Positions 33,548-41,223 of a stretch of DNA of 45,847 nt are shown in pieces. The stretch's first letter is position 1; the number at the start of each line of letters is the position of its first letter. The DNA comes from an uncultured Lachnospiraceae bacterium (GTDB lineage Bacteria > Bacillota > Clostridia > Lachnospirales > Lachnospiraceae), in the NCBI GenBank assembly GCA_910588965.1, contig CAJUSO010000025.1, positions 1 to 45,847 of the forward strand, written 5' to 3'. Under the pieces are notes generated by a model. That model saw only the letters and a program-made list of their open reading frames with translations, did no database searches and was not told where the DNA came from. A program made the translations under genes and the position numbers.

Positions 33548-33606
33548 CCCTATTTTCCTCCTACTCTTTCATCCTATCTTACCAGCGCTTCCTTTGCCTT
33601 GCGGCA

Positions 33607-35511
33607 TTATCCCTTCTTCCGGAATGCTTCAAATGGCTTACCCGTCCCAGAGTAAAAACGGCTGAACATCTCATAATACTCTAAGCGCAGCACCTGGATG
33701 CCTACCACCAGGCCTTCCAGGCCGGCCACCAGCACATTCCCAAATACAATAATAAACCAATTAGGGTTTCCCTTTTCCAGCCCGGCCAGCGTCATTACCA
33801 CCCCCATCATCCCGGCATGGCTCAGGGCAAATGCGCCCACACGCACGAAGGAGATGGTATTGGTAGCATAGCTCAATACCACGTCAAAACCATCCACCAG
33901 GGCCTCCACAAAAAACATGGCCTTGCTGCCCTCTGGGAAAATCTTATCCTCCCGCTCCAGCAAACGGCAAAGCGGCTCCTTCATCAAGACTGCCGCCAAA
34001 GGGATCCCAACTGCAGCCCCAACCAGCGCCATAGCCGGAAGCTGGTGCCCTGTCGCCAAAAGGGCTGCGCAAACCACCACGAAGCCATAACAGAGAAGCC
34101 CCGCCAGCCCGCTTTGGTGGAACAGCAGGCGTCCATATTCCTTTGCCCGCAGGGCGTTCACCACATTCAGCACCATGGCAACCAGGATAAGCGCCGCCCC
34201 GAAGCCCACGGCAATCATCAGCGTGCCCATAATATCCCCATTGGGCTTCATCCACAAGGCCGGGATTGCCTCTTCAAACCCAAAAACGCTCCCATACAAA
34301 AAACCAAAGGCCACAGACCATACGCCCGCCGCTGCAATAATCCCAGCCAGGCGCATCCCTTTCAGCCGGTACAGGAGCACGCCGCCTACCACCAGGACTG
34401 CCCCCTGCCCCACATCCCCAAACATAATCCCAAACATCAGGGTATAGGTCAGCGCCACAAATAAGGTAGGGTCCATCTCATGGTAGGCAGGCAGGCCATA
34501 CATTTCCACAAACAGTTCAAAAGGCTTTAAAATCCAAGGGTTCTTAAGCTTCGTCGGCGGCTTTCCGCCCCCGTCATCCCCCGGCTCCTGCTCTACCCAA
34601 TGGATCAGCTCATCCATGGCCATATCCCGTTCCAGCTTCCCGGCGTCCCTTGCAGGCATCCATCCATACAGGATATACTGTTCCCCGCCCCCATCTTTGG
34701 GCTGGGTGCAGGCTGCATATTTGCGGATGTCAAAATTGCTGCAATAGCTGCCCAAGCATTCACAGGCAGCCAGCACCTCCTGCTCCCTGCCCTTTACAAT
34801 CTCCATCGCCTGCATCTGGAGCCTCTCCCGCTCCTGTTCAAGGCCTGCCAGCGCCTCTTTTGCCTGGGTAAAGGCCTGGCGGGGGGTGTCCTCCAAATCC
34901 TCCGGTACCTGGATTTCCTCAAACTGGAAGGAAGCATAGACCGCCTCCAGCTCCACCCGGTGGGTATGGGGCACAAAATAGACGCCCCAGACATATTCCC
35001 TGTCGTTGTTGCACTCATAGAACAGGGTATAAGGGTTCTGGTAGACATACTGCTCCAGCTTATGGTAATTCTCCACCTTAATCCTGCCAAACTGATAATC
35101 AATAAAATGGAAATCCCTTAACTTGCAAAGTTCGAAATCCAAATCCAGGAACGGGGCAATCTGCACCATCCATTCCTTCAGCCGGCGCAGCTTTTCCTGG
35201 ACTTCCTCCTGCTTGGCGGCCACGCCTTCCAGCTCTTCCGAAGTAGACAGGATAATTCCCTTGGCCTGCTCCGCCGTCACTTCCAAATCCGTCTTCCTGG
35301 AAATATCCAGGTATTCTTTCAGTTCCTCTCCCTTCTGGTACGCTTCCTTATAGAGGTTCGTCTCCACAAAAGGGCGGATATTCTTCAAATTGTTCAGGCT
35401 AGTCATTGCATTTTCAAAGTGTATCTCATATTTGTTCAGATACTGGCTCACCACGCGGTCAATATCGCCTTTGGGCCCAGTGATATGCAATAACTTCATT
35501 TTCTCAATCAA
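33607..35511 (-). CDS. ntpI: V/A-type ATPase subunit I (membrane stator)
   Basis: This 634-aa protein has a cytoplasmic coiled N-terminal half (about residues 1-310) and seven or so C-terminal membrane helices, including the conserved TYTLMFGIMFGDVGQGAVL and the ion-channel arginine in SFVRVGAFALSHAGM. The start is a TTG at 35511 with GGAGGG 6 nt upstream; the next in-frame ATG, four codons later, is too far from that site. Subunit I forms the half-channels beside the K ring. Confidence 0.95.
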   Translation of the reverse strand: MIEKMKLLHITGPKGDIDRVVSQYLNKYEIHFENAMTSLNNLKNIRPFVETNLYKEAYQKGEELKEYLDISRKTDLEVTAEQAKGIILSTSEELEGVAAKQEEVQEKLRRLKEWMVQIAPFLDLDFELCKLRDFHFIDYQFGRIKVENYHKLEQYVYQNPYTLFYECNNDREYVWGVYFVPHTHRVELEAVYASFQFEEIQVPEDLEDTPRQAFTQAKEALAGLEQERERLQMQAMEIVKGREQEVLAACECLGSYCSNFDIRKYAACTQPKDGGGEQYILYGWMPARDAGKLERDMAMDELIHWVEQEPGDDGGGKPPTKLKNPWILKPFELFVEMYGLPAYHEMDPTLFVALTYTLMFGIMFGDVGQGAVLVVGGVLLYRLKGMRLAGIIAAAGVWSVAFGFLYGSVFGFEEAIPALWMKPNGDIMGTLMIAVGFGAALILVAMVLNVVNALRAKEYGRLLFHQSGLAGLLCYGFVVVCAALLATGHQLPAMALVGAAVGIPLAAVLMKEPLCRLLEREDKIFPEGSKAMFFVEALVDGFDVVLSYATNTISFVRVGAFALSHAGMMGVVMTLAGLEKGNPNWFIIVFGNVLVAGLEGLVVGIQVLRLEYYEMFSRFYSGTGKPFEAFRKKG

Positions 35512-35587
35512 GTCGTTCCCTCCATCTTAACCTGCATCAACGATACGCTCCCAATCTGCTTCCCTACCGCTTTCTGGCTTTGGCCTG

Positions 35588-36448
35588 TCAGGATAAAATC
35601 AAATCCCGGATATCCTTGGCCGGAACCTGGTAGCGTATGCCCTCTAGGGCAGTGGTTAAATGCTCAATCTCCTGCTCCTTCTGGTAAAAATAGTAAAAGA
35701 CCGGGGCAATGGAGGCAGGGTATTTCCTGCAGGTACGCCGGTACATCTTCTGCATGACCTGCCGGTAAGATACCTCATCCTGCATGGTTACCAGCGGTTC
35801 CCTGCCCCTAAAATAAGCGGTAGCAGACAAAACCTTCAGGAACGTATCGGCTTCCCCTGCCTCCATCAATTCCCGGGACTGCAGCTTCGTCAGTTTATAA
35901 CGGGCCGGGATTAAGATTTTGGCAATCTCTTCTGGGGATTCGTGGAAAAACACCTTGCTGCGGTACATCCACAGGATATTCAGCCAGTCAATCTGCGTCC
36001 CGAATATCTCGCGGAGCACCCGCTTCATCCGCCCCCCCGGAAGTTCCCCAATCTGGTTCCAGGTTCCCTCAAAATAGCCCTCTTCTACCTTGGGGATGGA
36101 ATCCTCATACTGAAGCTGGCCGTAATACAGCTCCATCGCCCTCTTCTGCTCCTGGCTGCCAAACCGGTAAAGCTTCTGGTAATCCTCTAAGATAGAATTG
36201 TGGATAAGCGCCTCCACCTGCCCCCTATGCTGGATTTCCTCACGCCCGCCATAGATTTTCCCATAACTTTCCTGCTCCCGCAAGAAATTAATGGTCTCCG
36301 CTACGGTCTGGAATTCTGTAATCCTTTCAAAATCCTCCCGCTTCAGCAGACGCCCCTGCATCGCCCTTGCTTTTGCCACCAGCCCGCTGTATTGCAATAA
36401 TCCTCCTGCCATTCTTTGCACCTCTGCCTTAATCCTGCCATCCCCCAC
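35588..36448 (-). CDS. ntpC: V/A-type ATPase subunit C (socket for the central stalk)
   Basis: The 286-aa helical protein matches the C/AC39 family: YSGLVAKARAMQGRLLKREDF near the start, the repeated three-helix pattern, and WLNILWMYRSK in the middle. Subunit C docks the central stalk onto the K ring. The GTG at 36448 has GAGGGG 9 nt upstream. A TTG at 36397 behind AGGAGG would give a protein starting at LQYSGLVAKARAM, which fits family N-termini better, so the start is uncertain. Confidence 0.88.
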   Translation of the reverse strand: MGDGRIKAEVQRMAGGLLQYSGLVAKARAMQGRLLKREDFERITEFQTVAETINFLREQESYGKIYGGREEIQHRGQVEALIHNSILEDYQKLYRFGSQEQKRAMELYYGQLQYEDSIPKVEEGYFEGTWNQIGELPGGRMKRVLREIFGTQIDWLNILWMYRSKVFFHESPEEIAKILIPARYKLTKLQSRELMEAGEADTFLKVLSATAYFRGREPLVTMQDEVSYRQVMQKMYRRTCRKYPASIAPVFYYFYQKEQEIEHLTTALEGIRYQVPAKDIRDLILS

Positions 36449-36474
36449 ATAGCTGCGCCCCTCGTTCCATTCCG

Positions 36475-36786
36475 TTATATCCCTATCATCCTGCCCACAA
36501 TTTCCTGGGCAAGCCGCTCCAAATCCTTTTGGTAATCCCCATTGATTGCTTCCATCTGTTCCTGGCTCTGTTGGGTAATCCTGGCAATCTCTTCTGCCTT
36601 CTGCCCCTCTAACTGGGAGCGGAGGATTGTCAGCCTCCCCTCCATCTCTGCCGCCATCTCCGCCTCTGCCTCTTCCATCTGCCTGCGGTGGCTATCCGAA
36701 ATCTCCTGGCGGCGCAGGTTAGATTCTTCCATAATCCTCCCAGCCTGCTCTTCAATTTCATAAAGCCCCATAATTACCTCGTTCAC
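36475..36786 (-). CDS. V/A-type ATPase subunit G/H (stator coiled coil)
   Basis: This 103-aa protein is one long coiled coil with abundant Glu, Gln and Arg (SDSHRRQMEEAEAEMAAEME), the form of the G/H subunit that pairs with E. A GTG at 36786 overlaps the stop of the preceding receiver-like gene by 4 nt and has AGGAGGG 9 nt upstream; an ATG at 36771 behind GAGG is the alternative. The family has little sequence identity, so the call rests on structure and position. Confidence 0.8.
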   Translation of the reverse strand: MNEVIMGLYEIEEQAGRIMEESNLRRQEISDSHRRQMEEAEAEMAAEMEGRLTILRSQLEGQKAEEIARITQQSQEQMEAINGDYQKDLERLAQEIVGRMIGI

Positions 36787-37823
36787 TGTGCGCTGCCCTC
36801 CTGTTGAAACATAAGCCTTACGGCGAACCCCTGTCCCTTGAAAGCCCCTGCCATCTGGCTAGCCAGGGACTTTGCTACTTTCTCCACCACATGCCCCAAA
36901 ATCTGCCTAAGCCTTGGGCTGCTGATACGGAATGCACTCCCATCCTGGGGGTATCGGCAAGCCATGCGCAGTGCATAGCCCCCCTCTTCCTTCCGGATTC
37001 CCATAGCCACCTGGCATTCTGACAAAACCTTCTGGCACAAATAACCCATCAGGAACATGCCATACCCTATCCTGGACATCATTTCCGAAGGGATTTCACC
37101 TTCTGCCTGGCTGCTTAGCTGAAAAATATAGCCCTCCTTGGGACGGTGGAAGAACTGCGTTAGGTATTTCATGTGATACTGGCACCCATGCTGCTCAAAC
37201 ATGTAATAACGCATAAACTCCTGCAGAAGCGCTTCACAGGCCTGTGCGGCAAACGCAGCCTCCTCCTGGCTAAGGCCCACAAATTCCCTGCCCAGGTTCC
37301 CCTGGATCATGCCTTCCGCTACCTGGGAAAAAACAGCATAACGCTGCCGCTTCCCGTCCAATTCTTTGGAAAGCCCTGAAATCCTCTGTTCCAGGGATTC
37401 CAGCTGTAATTCCTTCTGCCTGCCAGCCTCCTCCTGCTTCTTCCCTTCCTGGTAATATGCCAGGGCTTCCCTTAAAGGCTTCTCGATATCCTCTACCATG
37501 AAAAAAGGCTTCACAATCAGACGGTATACCTGGCTGCTATTAATGGTGTCTAAGGTCTTAGCCACATCCTTGTTCTCCGTGATGATAACCTTCACTGTCT
37601 CCGGGGACAGCATATCCACCATCTGGAACACCTCTATCCCAGACATGAAGGGCATATCCTGCTCGCAGGCCAGTACCGCAGCCGGGTATTCGGTCAGGAA
37701 TTGGATGGCATCCTCCGGCCTCTGGAAAAACCTGCAGTCCATCGGATCCTGGATGGAAGACAGCATCCGCTTATAATTGGCTATCCACTTTTTGTCACAA
37801 TCCAAAATCACTACTGTATCCAT
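36783..37823 (-). CDS. Response-regulator-like protein with degenerate receiver domain, first gene of the V-ATPase operon
   Basis: The 346-aa protein starts with a receiver (CheY-like) fold (about residues 1-122): acidic D8 and D10, T82 in VIITEN and K105 in IVKPF are kept. The phospho-acceptor position, three residues before MP in CEQDMPFMSG, is Glu54 instead of Asp. A coiled coil follows (about 122-165), then a C-terminal region (about 170-346) that I cannot assign. It contains no recognised DNA-binding, GGDEF, HD-GYP or phosphatase motif. No sensor kinase is adjacent. Its stop overlaps the subunit G gene. AAGGAGG precedes the ATG at 37823. A role in controlling the ATPase, as an unphosphorylated or locked-on adaptor, is inference. 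Confidence 0.75.
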   Translation of the reverse strand: MDTVVILDCDKKWIANYKRMLSSIQDPMDCRFFQRPEDAIQFLTEYPAAVLACEQDMPFMSGIEVFQMVDMLSPETVKVIITENKDVAKTLDTINSSQVYRLIVKPFFMVEDIEKPLREALAYYQEGKKQEEAGRQKELQLESLEQRISGLSKELDGKRQRYAVFSQVAEGMIQGNLGREFVGLSQEEAAFAAQACEALLQEFMRYYMFEQHGCQYHMKYLTQFFHRPKEGYIFQLSSQAEGEIPSEMMSRIGYGMFLMGYLCQKVLSECQVAMGIRKEEGGYALRMACRYPQDGSAFRISSPRLRQILGHVVEKVAKSLASQMAGAFKGQGFAVRLMFQQEGSAQ

Positions 37824-37867
37824 GGCGCGCCTCCTTGCATTCCGCAACTACGTTCTTTCTACCCTGA

Positions 37868-37896
37868 ATTATAACAGATATCTCCATACATTACAA
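37868..37896 (-). promoter_or_regulatory. Promoter of the V-ATPase operon
   Basis: TTGTAA (37891-37896) and TATAAT (37868-37873) on the minus strand are 17 bp apart, and TGT just before the -10 makes it an extended element. It lies 45 bp before the first ATG and is the only good promoter seen for the 13 genes that follow. Confidence 0.75.
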
Positions 37897-37937
37897 AATT
37901 TTTTTCAAAAGATATAGAAACAGATACAAGCAGCCCA

Positions 37938-37946
37938 CATATGATA
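37938..37946 (+). promoter_or_regulatory. Possible sporulation-type -10 element (CATATGATA) of the Cys-rich gene
   Basis: CATATGATA matches the CATANNNTA form known for sigma-E/sigma-K promoters of Bacilli and Clostridia. GAAACA lies about 18 bp upstream and could serve as a sigma-K-like -35 (AC core). A sigma-A reading with -10 TATGAT at 37940-37945 has the same poor -35. The element is 33 bp before the start codon. Confidence 0.3.
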
Positions 37947-37978
37947 CATTGTAATCAAAATTATTGGAGGATTCAAAC

Positions 37979-38224
37979 ATGAGTGATTTAGCTGCTACAA
38001 ACTGTGGATGCGGATGCGAAAGCAATAACAACGGAGGGTGCTCCTCTATTATCTGGCTTATTATCCTGCTGTGCTGCTGCGGCGGCGGATGCGGCAATGG
38101 GTTCTTTGGCGGCAACGAAGGCTGCGGCGGCGGATGCGGCGGCAACAGCTGCCTGTGGATTATCCTGTTGCTCTTCTGCTGCGGCGGGAACGGCAGTGGG
38201 TTCGGCGGCGGCTTCTGCTGCTAA
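37979..38224 (+). CDS. Small Cys/Gly-rich protein (chorion-like high-cysteine family)
   Basis: The 81-aa protein contains 15 cysteines and many glycines. It begins MSDLAATNCGCGCES, then has two short hydrophobic stretches (IIWLIILLCCC and CLWIILLLFCC) separated by a Gly/Cys-rich loop, and ends GFCC. Similar small clostridial proteins carry the database label chorion class high-cysteine protein, without known function. TTGGAGG lies 8 nt before ATG 37979; the earlier in-frame ATG at 37964 lies next to that site and is rejected. It is the only credible plus-strand protein gene in the window and is divergent from the V-ATPase operon. A role as a cross-linked coat or envelope component, or in metal binding, is possible. 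Confidence 0.8.
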   Translation: MSDLAATNCGCGCESNNNGGCSSIIWLIILLCCCGGGCGNGFFGGNEGCGGGCGGNSCLWIILLLFCCGGNGSGFGGGFCC

Positions 38225-38250
38225 TTAGCCCAATCTCCCACTGCAGATAA

Positions 38251-38274
38251 CAGGGCGCCAAACCAGGCGCCCTG
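38251..38274 (+). other. 9-bp hairpin downstream of the Cys-rich gene
   Basis: CAGGGCGCC and GGCGCCCTG form a perfect 9-bp stem with a 6-nt loop, 27 bp after the stop codon. No T-run follows, so it is likely an mRNA 3' stabilising structure before the true terminator at 38339. Confidence 0.5.
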
Positions 38275-38338
38275 CGGGTATCTTGCCTGTGGGAATAACG
38301 CCAGGGAATTTTTCCCAAACTACCTCCGAAAGGAAAAG

Positions 38339-38370
38339 GGAGCCAGCGCGGATGCACTGGCTCCTTTTTT
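38339..38370 (+). terminator. Rho-independent terminator of the Cys-rich gene
   Basis: GGAGCCAG (38339-38346) pairs with CTGGCTCC (38357-38364) and is followed directly by TTTTTT. The A-run before the stem could extend pairing. Confidence 0.85.
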
Positions 38371-38421
38371 CGGATAGGTAGGGCTAAGATGCCTTAGGTT
38401 CTTCCCTTTCGGATAGGCAGG

Positions 38422-38456
38422 AAAAAAAATTGCCAGGGAAGGCGGATGCCTCCCCT
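38422..38456 (-). terminator. Rho-independent terminator of the flagellin glycosylation operon
   Basis: On the minus strand AGGGGAGGC pairs with GCCTTCCCT (one G-T pair) around a 4-nt loop, followed by GGCAA and eight T residues. It lies 12 bp after the stop of the 55-aa gene and faces the terminator of the Cys-rich gene, so this is a convergent boundary. The 11-bp word TTTCGGATAGG occurs at 38368 and again at 38407 between them. Confidence 0.75.
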
Positions 38457-38468
38457 AGCATTTCAATC

Positions 38469-38636
38469 TCAATAGTTTACCGGGCGCTGCGGCCGCCTCC
38501 CATTCCTATCGGTTCCCCTGTAAGCCCGTTCTGGCAGCTTCTGCGTCCCTGGCTGGCTTTCCTGGAGCCCTTTCCTCCGAACGCATTCCTCATCAATTTC
38601 ATATACGCTGTTCCCATCTATTACCAATTTACCCAT
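38469..38636 (-). CDS. Small 55-aa protein at the end of the glycosylation region
   Basis: A complete reading frame begins MGKLVIDGNSVYEIDEEC and ends RPVNY. AGGAG lies 9 nt before the ATG, and a strong terminator follows the stop. The first 24 residues look folded (a beta hairpin followed by an acidic turn), while the rest is basic and polar. The opening resembles small uncharacterised proteins I have seen near flagellar genes of Lachnospiraceae, but I cannot name a family. It is the last gene before the operon terminator. A hairpin (CCCCATCT/AGATGGGG, about 38727-38756) with TATAAT in its loop lies upstream and could supply a separate promoter. Confidence 0.6.
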   Translation of the reverse strand: MGKLVIDGNSVYEIDEECVRRKGLQESQPGTQKLPERAYRGTDRNGRRPQRPVNY

Positions 38637-38783
38637 TGTCTTGTTCTCCTATCTGTTGCATGATCCAACGCCTTGCACCCTATCTTCATGCCAGGCAATC
38701 ATCCCCCGCAAAACCATATACGCCCCATCTTATTATATGAAACCAGATGGGGAGTGTTTCCAGTCCGCAAAATGATAGGTTCC

Positions 38784-39275
38784 CTATTGGCAATAAATCC
38801 GTTTCCGGTATTCCGTCCCATGCTTCTCATACCCCAGCTTAGCAAAAATCCGGTTTGACGCCAGGTTTTCCTCTTTTACCCGGGCAACCGCTGCAATTTC
38901 CTGGGGCTTTTCCTGCCCTGCATGGCTCCCAGCGGCGCCCCTCCTTCTCTGGAACCTCTGGCAGATTTCTGCTTCTGCCAGCAGGATCAGTTTCTGCCCA
39001 TAGCCTTTCCCCCGTTCTCCTGCTGCAATACTGTAACTAATTTCCACACAATTCCCATGATCCTCCAAACGCAGCATCCCTTTTTCCTGCTTTCCCTGGC
39101 AAAAGAGATACACCTGCGTATCCCGATCCAATATTTTTTTACGGAACCAGGACTTATGTTCTTCATATGTAATCTGCCTTTCCGAAAAAGAATTCTTGCG
39201 CACATCCTTGTCATTTGCCCAGGCAAAAAGCAAGTCAGCATCCCCCCAGCCTGCCTTCCTCAAATAAAACTCCAT
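38784..39275 (-). CDS. GNAT N-acetyltransferase, PseH-like
   Basis: The 163-aa protein begins MEFYLRKAGWGDADLLFAWAND and shows the pattern of sugar-amine acetyltransferases such as PseH (KNSFSERQITYEEHKSWF, then a GNAT acetyl-CoA loop around AAGERGKGYGQKLI and a C-terminal NRIFAKLGYEKHG). PseH acetylates the 4-amino sugar in pseudaminic acid synthesis. GGGGGAAG lies just before ATG 39275. A basic Ala/Gly-rich stretch (RRRGAAGSHAG) after the acetyl-CoA loop is unusual for the family. The context of pseB and pseF supports the sugar role. Confidence 0.75.
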   Translation of the reverse strand: MEFYLRKAGWGDADLLFAWANDKDVRKNSFSERQITYEEHKSWFRKKILDRDTQVYLFCQGKQEKGMLRLEDHGNCVEISYSIAAGERGKGYGQKLILLAEAEICQRFQRRRGAAGSHAGQEKPQEIAAVARVKEENLASNRIFAKLGYEKHGTEYRKRIYCQ

Positions 39276-39315
39276 CGCTTCCCCCAATGTCTATCTCCTG
39301 CCTATCCATGTATTC

Positions 39316-40095
39316 TTATTCCAAAGCCTTGTCCGCCATTTTATGCCGCTGCCTATCCGTCACTTGCCCATCCACGCATGTTTCATCCAAGGCATTGCCG
39401 GCCCCTCTATGCTGATGCATATATTTATATTTCATCTCAGCAATTTTCCAGTCCTGCTCGTTATCTATATCCTGTACTTCCATTTCCGGGACGACCACTG
39501 CCTTGGTATGGGCTGTCATTAAGGTTTTCGCCTCTAAAAACTTATCCACCCGGAAGCAATAGAACTGGCCGCAATCGTGGTACATCGGCGGGATATCCTG
39601 GGAACGCATGCTGCAAAATTCTGGGAACACATAGGCCAGGTTCCCATGCTCCAGCCGCATCCCGCGCATTGGCGGGAAGGAAAATTCCGTTACGGGAATG
39701 ACAGAATATACCTCATCCCCCAAAAGCCCCATTGCCCGACGTAATTTCTCTGCCGTAACAAAGGGCGCCGTAGGGTAAATGCAGCAGCCGTATTGGAATT
39801 CCCTGCCCATTGCCTGGTATTGCCCCAATACTTCCGTAAGCACATCTGCAGTGGTGGCATAATCATCGGAAGCCTCAGGGGTACGCAAGAAGGGGACGCC
39901 TGCCCCATATGCTTTTGCTACCGCAGCGATTTTCATGTCATCTGTTGATACCATAACCTCCTCAAAGGCCTTGGACGCCAAAGCTGCCTCTATGGAATAT
40001 GCCAGGATTGGCCTGCCGCAGAAATCCCGGATATTTTTCCCAGGGATACGTTTGCTGCCGCCCCTCGCAGTGATGATTGCGATTGATTTCCCCAT
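39316..40095 (-). CDS. pseF: Pseudaminic acid cytidylyltransferase
   Basis: This 259-aa enzyme activates a nonulosonic acid as CMP-sugar. It has the CMP-sugar synthetase signature IITARGGSKRIPGKNIRDF, then VSTDDMKIAAVA, and CCIYPTAPFVTAEKL, all typical of PseF/NeuA-like cytidylyltransferases. The sequence fits PseF best because of the ADP-like DNEQDWKIAEMKY end and its neighbours. About 30 extra residues follow the usual end. Legionaminic acid activation is the alternative. Confidence 0.85.
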   Translation of the reverse strand: MGKSIAIITARGGSKRIPGKNIRDFCGRPILAYSIEAALASKAFEEVMVSTDDMKIAAVAKAYGAGVPFLRTPEASDDYATTADVLTEVLGQYQAMGREFQYGCCIYPTAPFVTAEKLRRAMGLLGDEVYSVIPVTEFSFPPMRGMRLEHGNLAYVFPEFCSMRSQDIPPMYHDCGQFYCFRVDKFLEAKTLMTAHTKAVVVPEMEVQDIDNEQDWKIAEMKYKYMHQHRGAGNALDETCVDGQVTDRQRHKMADKALE

Positions 40096-40186
40096 ACATA
40101 ACCTGCCTTTCTTACATTGCTATCCAGAAAATACTGCCATGCCAATATCTGCAGCAGGATAGTTGGCTTCTCCTCCAGATTGCCCT

Positions 40187-41197
40187 TTAAATAAGGTCTT
40201 TCCTTCTCCAGTGCCCGTTTGCATCTTTCACAAGTATGTCTGTATTTGCGAATTTATCAATGGTTTCATCAAATTCCTTTTCTGTGATTTTGATTGCCCG
40301 GCAGAAATCTTTTTTGGCAAGGGGATCGCAAATCCAATCGGAATCCTTAATCATCTGCCCTGCCTGTTCCTTCGTTAAAACCCCTTCCCTTACAAACCTG
40401 CAGGCTACATCTGACACCCGTTGGAACCCAAACTTGATAAATTTTGTCCATAGCTGTATCATATAGCCCTTACTGTCAATCTGGGTGAAATCATCTGCGC
40501 TTCCCTGCCTCTGCCAATCGTCAAAATCGGAAAGGGTCCGGAACCCCATGGACTGCGCCTGGGCTAGGGAATCTGCATTGGAATATGGCCAAATGGAGCC
40601 AAAGTAAATAATCTTTGTGCTGCCGTCGCTTGCGGGATGGAAAATCTCGCATGTTTCACTCTCCCCATATTCAAAGGCAGGATTCTCCCCCATGAACACA
40701 ATCGGAATCCCAAAAGCCTTTGCGGTTTCTAGCGGCTTTGCATAAATCTGTTTCTCTACCCATTCTAAGGGATGGAGTTTTTCAAAAAAGCTTTTACGGG
40801 TCTCTTTTACAAACGTCTGGGGTGCGCAGCGGAAATTTAAAAGATCCAGGTCATAGGTTTTTACCAAATTATCCAAATTTGCAATTCCAGCTTCCGAAGG
40901 GGTAAATTCATCACATACATGTACGAGCAGCGGGTTTTTCACCCCATGGTGCTCAATTAACCGTTTGACAATCGTACAGGAATCTTTCCCGCCTGAAACG
41001 CCCACCACGCATTCCCACTTACTATCTGCATTTTTATTATCCTGTATGAATTGTGTCAGCCATTTCTGCCTTTCTTCCCAATTGATGCCATGTTTCCTGT
41101 CCTTATTCAGGCAAGCGAGGCAAACACCCCCTACATCTTTGCTGTTAGGCCTAGTCCCAAGGATAAACCCACATTTTTTGCACGTCCTGATTTCCAT
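40187..41197 (-). CDS. PP-loop N-acetyl sugar amidotransferase (WbpG/PseA-like)
   Basis: The 336-aa protein starts with a zinc-ribbon-like pair (C6, C9 and C26, C29) and has the PP-loop ATPase motif VVGVSGGKDSCTI. Proteins of this family (WbpG, PseA) convert acetamido to acetamidino groups on bacterial sugars using ATP and an ammonia donor. PseA makes the acetamidino form of pseudaminic acid in Campylobacter. The start at 41197 follows AAAGGGAAG and leaves 26 bp after the methylase gene. No HisH/HisF-like partner that would supply ammonia is nearby. Confidence 0.8.
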   Translation of the reverse strand: MEIRTCKKCGFILGTRPNSKDVGGVCLACLNKDRKHGINWEERQKWLTQFIQDNKNADSKWECVVGVSGGKDSCTIVKRLIEHHGVKNPLLVHVCDEFTPSEAGIANLDNLVKTYDLDLLNFRCAPQTFVKETRKSFFEKLHPLEWVEKQIYAKPLETAKAFGIPIVFMGENPAFEYGESETCEIFHPASDGSTKIIYFGSIWPYSNADSLAQAQSMGFRTLSDFDDWQRQGSADDFTQIDSKGYMIQLWTKFIKFGFQRVSDVACRFVREGVLTKEQAGQMIKDSDWICDPLAKKDFCRAIKITEKEFDETIDKFANTDILVKDANGHWRRKDLI

Positions 41198-41223
41198 CTT
41201 CCCTTTCCTTTCCATGGCAGGCT

